Shown one piece after another: positions 60,677-64,000 of a stretch of DNA of 64,000 bases. Origin of the DNA: Demequina iriomotensis (GTDB lineage: Bacteria > Actinomycetota > Actinomycetes > Actinomycetales > Demequinaceae); contig NZ_BBME01000009.1 in NCBI RefSeq assembly GCF_000971395.1, positions 1 to 64,000 on the forward strand, written 5' to 3'. The notes beneath the pieces are model-generated. The model made no database searches. It saw only the letters and a list, made by a program, of their open reading frames with translations, and had not been told where the DNA came from. Position 1 is the first letter of the stretch, and the number at the start of each line of letters is the position of its first letter. Position numbers and translations under genes: made by a program.

Positions 60677-61393
60677 TCAGGCGGTGCCGGCGACGGCGAG
60701 CGTGCCGCCGCAGCCGGGAACCGGGTGCCAGTCGCCCGACAGGCCCAGCCGCCGCGCCGGCGTGCCCGGCTCGACCGCCGCATCGGTCGCCGCGATGATG
60801 CGGCCCGCCGCGGTGCCGACGATGGCCGGGACCGCAGCCGCATGCAGCACGCCGTCGGTGAGGCGTTCGAGGCGCGCGACCGACAGGTCCGCGCCCACGA
60901 CGCCCGCGACCGCGCCGTCGACCGTGACCGGCGAGGTGAGGGTGAGCGTGAGCTCGTCGGTGCACAGGTAGTCGATGTAGGGACCCGTGAGATAGGCGCC
61001 GCCGGACTCGACCGCGCCGCGCCACCACTCGAGGCGCGTGTAGTCGTGGAAGGACTCGTCGAGCGGGTTCTCGACCGAGGCGAGGCGCCGGAGCGTCCCC
61101 GGACGCGCGCCCAGACCCACGCCGTTCGCCGCGCTCACCCACCACGCGAGATGCCACGGCGCGTCCTCGAGGAACCCCGGTGCGGCGACGAAGCCGGCGC
61201 CGATCATCGGCCGGGCGTCGTCGAGCGACGGCGCCACGAGCCACTCGACCGCATCGTCGACGACCGGGCCGGTCGAGGACCCGGCGGCGAGCGCCTGCTC
61301 GAGGCGCGTGCGCCAGTCCGCGACCTCGGCGAACACCGGCCCCAGCGCCGTGCCGAGCACATCCGCGATCTCGAGGATCGCCTCCGTGATCAC
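60677..61393 (-). CDS. Soluble Cache-domain protein
   Basis: The 238-residue protein has a Cache-like fold (YTRLEWWRGAVESGGAYLTG PYIDY; LTSPVTVDGAVAGVVGADLS) but no signal peptide or membrane helix. Cache domains usually sense ligands outside the cell, so this is probably a cytoplasmic ligand sensor. Its GTG overlaps the GntR regulator stop (GTGA) and it is divergent from a polyamine-type transporter. Sensing of the transported ligand is inferred. Confidence 0.82.
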   Translation of the reverse strand: MITEAILEIADVLGTALGPVFAEVADWRTRLEQALAAGSSTGPVVDDAVEWLVAPSLDDARPMIGAGFVAAPGFLEDAPWHLAWWVSAANGVGLGARPGTLRRLASVENPLDESFHDYTRLEWWRGAVESGGAYLTGPYIDYLCTDELTLTLTSPVTVDGAVAGVVGADLSVARLERLTDGVLHAAAVPAIVGTAAGRIIAATDAAVEPGTPARRLGLSGDWHPVPGCGGTLAVAGTA

Positions 61394-62175
61394 CGTTCCG
61401 CGACCTCTCGGATCGCCAGCAGGCGGTCGACCAGCCACCCGACCTGTTCGGCCACGACGGCGCGCGCCTGCTCCGGGCTCTCGTCGCCGATGGCCGCCAG
61501 CAGCCGGCGGTGGCGCGCGGCGTTGCCGGTCACCACCCCATGCTCCTGCAGCGCGATCCACAGCAGCGGGCCGAATTCCGCCTGGAGCCGTACCTGCTCG
61601 GACACCAGGCGCGCGGAGCGGGACAGCGCCGCCACCTCGAGCCGGATGCCGTTCTCGGCGCGCCGCGCGGCGACCCCGTTGGCCACCGCGCCGTCCTCGA
61701 CCAGCGTGCCGAGCATCGCGACCTCGTCCGGCGTGGCGAACAGCGCCGCACGCTCCGCCGCGGCTCCCGCGATGAGCCCGTAGTGCAGCCCCATGTCGCG
61801 CAGCTCGACGCGCGAGAGCGCCGCGAGACGCGTGGTGAGCGCCGCGCGCGCATCGTCCCCGCTGCCGCACACGAAGCTGCCGCCGGCACGCCCCCGGCGC
61901 GTCTCGATCAGCCCCGCCGAGCGCAGCGACTCGAGCGCCTCGCGCGCGGTGACGGTCGCGACCCCGAACTGACGGCCGAGGTCCTGCTCGGTCGGCAGGC
62001 GCTCGCCCTGCTCGAGGAGCCCGAGCTGGATCGCGTCGGCGAGGCGCTGCGCGACGGCCTCGGCGCGGCCGACCGGCGCGAGCGGCGCGAAGATCGCCGC
62101 GTGCGTCGCGGACCGCGCGGCGTACGCGCCGGTGCCCCAGGTGAGTCCCATCGCGCCATTGTGACGGGTGCGCAT
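61390..62175 (-). CDS. GntR/FadR-family transcriptional regulator
   Basis: The 261-residue protein has a winged HTH (about 40-105: GERLPTEQDLGRQFGVATVT, AREALESLRSAGLIETRRGR) and an FCD ligand domain (about 125-255). ATG 62151 is an alternative start. It is divergent from potA across two TCTGG-N2-CCAGA palindromes, which are likely its operators. Confidence 0.92.
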   Translation of the reverse strand: MRTRHNGAMGLTWGTGAYAARSATHAAIFAPLAPVGRAEAVAQRLADAIQLGLLEQGERLPTEQDLGRQFGVATVTAREALESLRSAGLIETRRGRAGGSFVCGSGDDARAALTTRLAALSRVELRDMGLHYGLIAGAAAERAALFATPDEVAMLGTLVEDGAVANGVAARRAENGIRLEVAALSRSARLVSEQVRLQAEFGPLLWIALQEHGVVTGNAARHRRLLAAIGDESPEQARAVVAEQVGWLVDRLLAIREVAER

Positions 62176-62189
62176 GCGCCCCGGAAAGG

Positions 62190-62201
62190 TCTGGATCCAG
62201 A
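62190..62201. promoter_or_regulatory. Operator-like palindrome 1 (regulator side)
   Basis: TCTGGATCCAGA is a perfect 12-bp palindrome 15 bp upstream of the GntR start. Its arms match palindrome 2; the centres lie 53 bp (about five helical turns) apart. Confidence 0.6.
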
Positions 62202-62240
62202 GATTTAATCAAGTCGTTACACGCCAGGTCTTGCCAATGA

Positions 62241-62256
62241 CATCTGGAACCAGATG
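62241..62256. promoter_or_regulatory. Operator-like palindrome 2 (potA side)
   Basis: CATCTGG-AA-CCAGATG is a perfect 16-bp palindrome placed between TTGCCA (-35-like, 62231-62236) and an AT-rich -10-like stretch just before the potA ATG. A bound regulator would block potA. Confidence 0.65.
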
Positions 62257-62267
62257 AATAGTGGGTC

Positions 62268-63281
<1,014 letters not shown>

Positions 63282-63337
63282 CCGTCCCACCCAAGCCAGC
63301 ACCACCCGCAGTTCCCATCGAAAGGAAGTGAAGTCCC

Positions 63338-64000
63338 GTGTCGAAGTCCCCGTCCCGCCTGGCCCTCCGGGCAGGCATCGCCGCCACCGCGGCCGTCTCC
63401 CTCGCCGCATGCGGCACCTCCGGCTCCGATGGCGGCTCCGAGGCCGCCTCGTCCATCGGCGACACCGAGGGCTCGGTGTCGATCCTCGCCTGGCCCGGCT
63501 ACGTCGAGGACGGCTCCAACGACCCGACCGTCGACTGGGTGTCCGGCTTCGAGGAGGCGACCGGCTGCATGGTCGACGCCAAGACCTACGGCACGTCCGA
63601 CGAGGCGTACCAGCTCATGCAGAGCGGCGGCTACGACGTGGTCGCCGCCTCGGGCGACCTGACCCTGCGCCTGGTGGCCTCCGAGCTGGTCGCGCCGGTC
63701 AACACGGACCTGCTCGAGAACTACGAGGGCATCTTCGACTTCCTCAAGAACAAGGAGTGGAACTCCGTCGACGGCGTCTCGTACGGCGTGCCCCACGGCT
63801 ACGGCGCCAACCTGCTCATGTTCAACACGGACGAGGTCACCCCCGCGCCCACCAGCTGGGACGTCGTGTTCGACAAGGCCTCCGACTACTCGGGCAAGGT
63901 CACGGCCTACGACTCCCCGATCTACATCGCGGACGCCGCCGTCTACCTCATGACGCACAACCCCGAGCTGGGCATCGAGAACCCGTACGCGCTCGACGAG
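63338..64000 (+). CDS. potD: ABC transporter substrate-binding lipoprotein, PotD-like (3' end outside window)
   Basis: The first 221 residues are visible. There is a lipoprotein signal with lipobox LAAC (Cys25) and a Ser/Gly-rich tether, then a PotD/PotF-like fold (VSILAWPGYVEDG; YDVVAASGDLTLRLVASELV; YGVPHGYGANLLMFNTDEV). GTG 63338 follows AAAGGAAG. Polyamine binding is inferred from family; the pocket cannot be checked fully here. Confidence 0.88.
   Translation, partial: MSKSPSRLALRAGIAATAAVSLAACGTSGSDGGSEAASSIGDTEGSVSILAWPGYVEDGSNDPTVDWVSGFEEATGCMVDAKTYGTSDEAYQLMQSGGYDVVAASGDLTLRLVASELVAPVNTDLLENYEGIFDFLKNKEWNSVDGVSYGVPHGYGANLLMFNTDEVTPAPTSWDVVFDKASDYSGKVTAYDSPIYIADAAVYLMTHNPELGIENPYALDE

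Noticed and set aside
205..61858. GGACGATGC as a chromosome-orienting (KOPS/FtsK-type) sequence
   Set aside because: The copies are nearly balanced between strands here (13 plus, 11 minus), whereas orienting sequences are strongly skewed along one arm.

Overview
The window is very GC-rich DNA with dense genes, many 1-11 bp start/stop overlaps (ATGA, GTGA, TGATG), frequent GTG starts and stem-loops without T-tracts. The gene content points to a motile, pigmented actinobacterium: actinobacterial-type flagellar genes with CsrA/FliW, the FHA-PP2C-RodA-PbpA-PknA-PknB block, CrgA, class E sortase and a C50-carotenoid cluster. A Micrococcales-type genome (Cellulomonas/Demequina-like) is my guess; no rRNA or tRNA gene is present to settle it.

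Positions 1-37218 are a flagellar and chemotaxis island. Most of it is read leftwards: sigma factor FliA, flagellin, FliD/S/T-like, rod, MS-ring, switch and ATPase genes (flgB to fliI), hook genes (fliK, flgD, flgE), flbD-motAB-fliL, fliM to flhF, csrA, then cheA-W-B-R-Y-X-Y-X and a partial chemoreceptor. The flgN-flgK-flgL-fliW operon runs rightwards, as does an M15 peptidase gene. I find nine promoter-like sites with the pattern [C/G]T[C/G]A, exactly 16 nt, then [G/T][C/T/A]CGAT[A/G][G/A]. They fit the FliA/WhiG (sigma-28) class. Eight sit before flagellar or chemotaxis units or the M15 gene. The ninth is far away, before an unknown gene at 60006. CsrA, FliW and a flagellin leader with two CsrA-type GGA sites make a complete candidate flagellin homeostasis switch.

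Positions 37274-45638 are the conserved cell-wall and division block (two FHA proteins, PP2C phosphatase, RodA/FtsW, PbpA, PknA, PknB). Positions 45729-50808 are crtE-B-I-Ye-Yf-Eb for a cyclic C50 carotenoid. Positions 50855-54695 hold pabA/trpG, a 55-residue membrane protein, sortase E, crgA, a 550-bp spacer rich in DnaA-box-like sites, rhomboid protease and cyclophilin. This order is normally found near the chromosomal origin in actinobacteria.

The right end is accessory metabolism: a helical-repeat protein, an XRE-cupin regulator facing a BenE-type transporter across twin palindromes, a GH127 arabinofuranosidase-like enzyme, the candidate FliA-controlled unknown gene, and a soluble Cache protein plus GntR regulator divergent from a polyamine-type ABC transporter cut by the window edge.

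Two DNA-level signals cut across all genes. The word GGACGATGC occurs at least 24 times on both strands. A palindromic element of about 87 bp with conserved ends occurs twice, each time between convergent genes.
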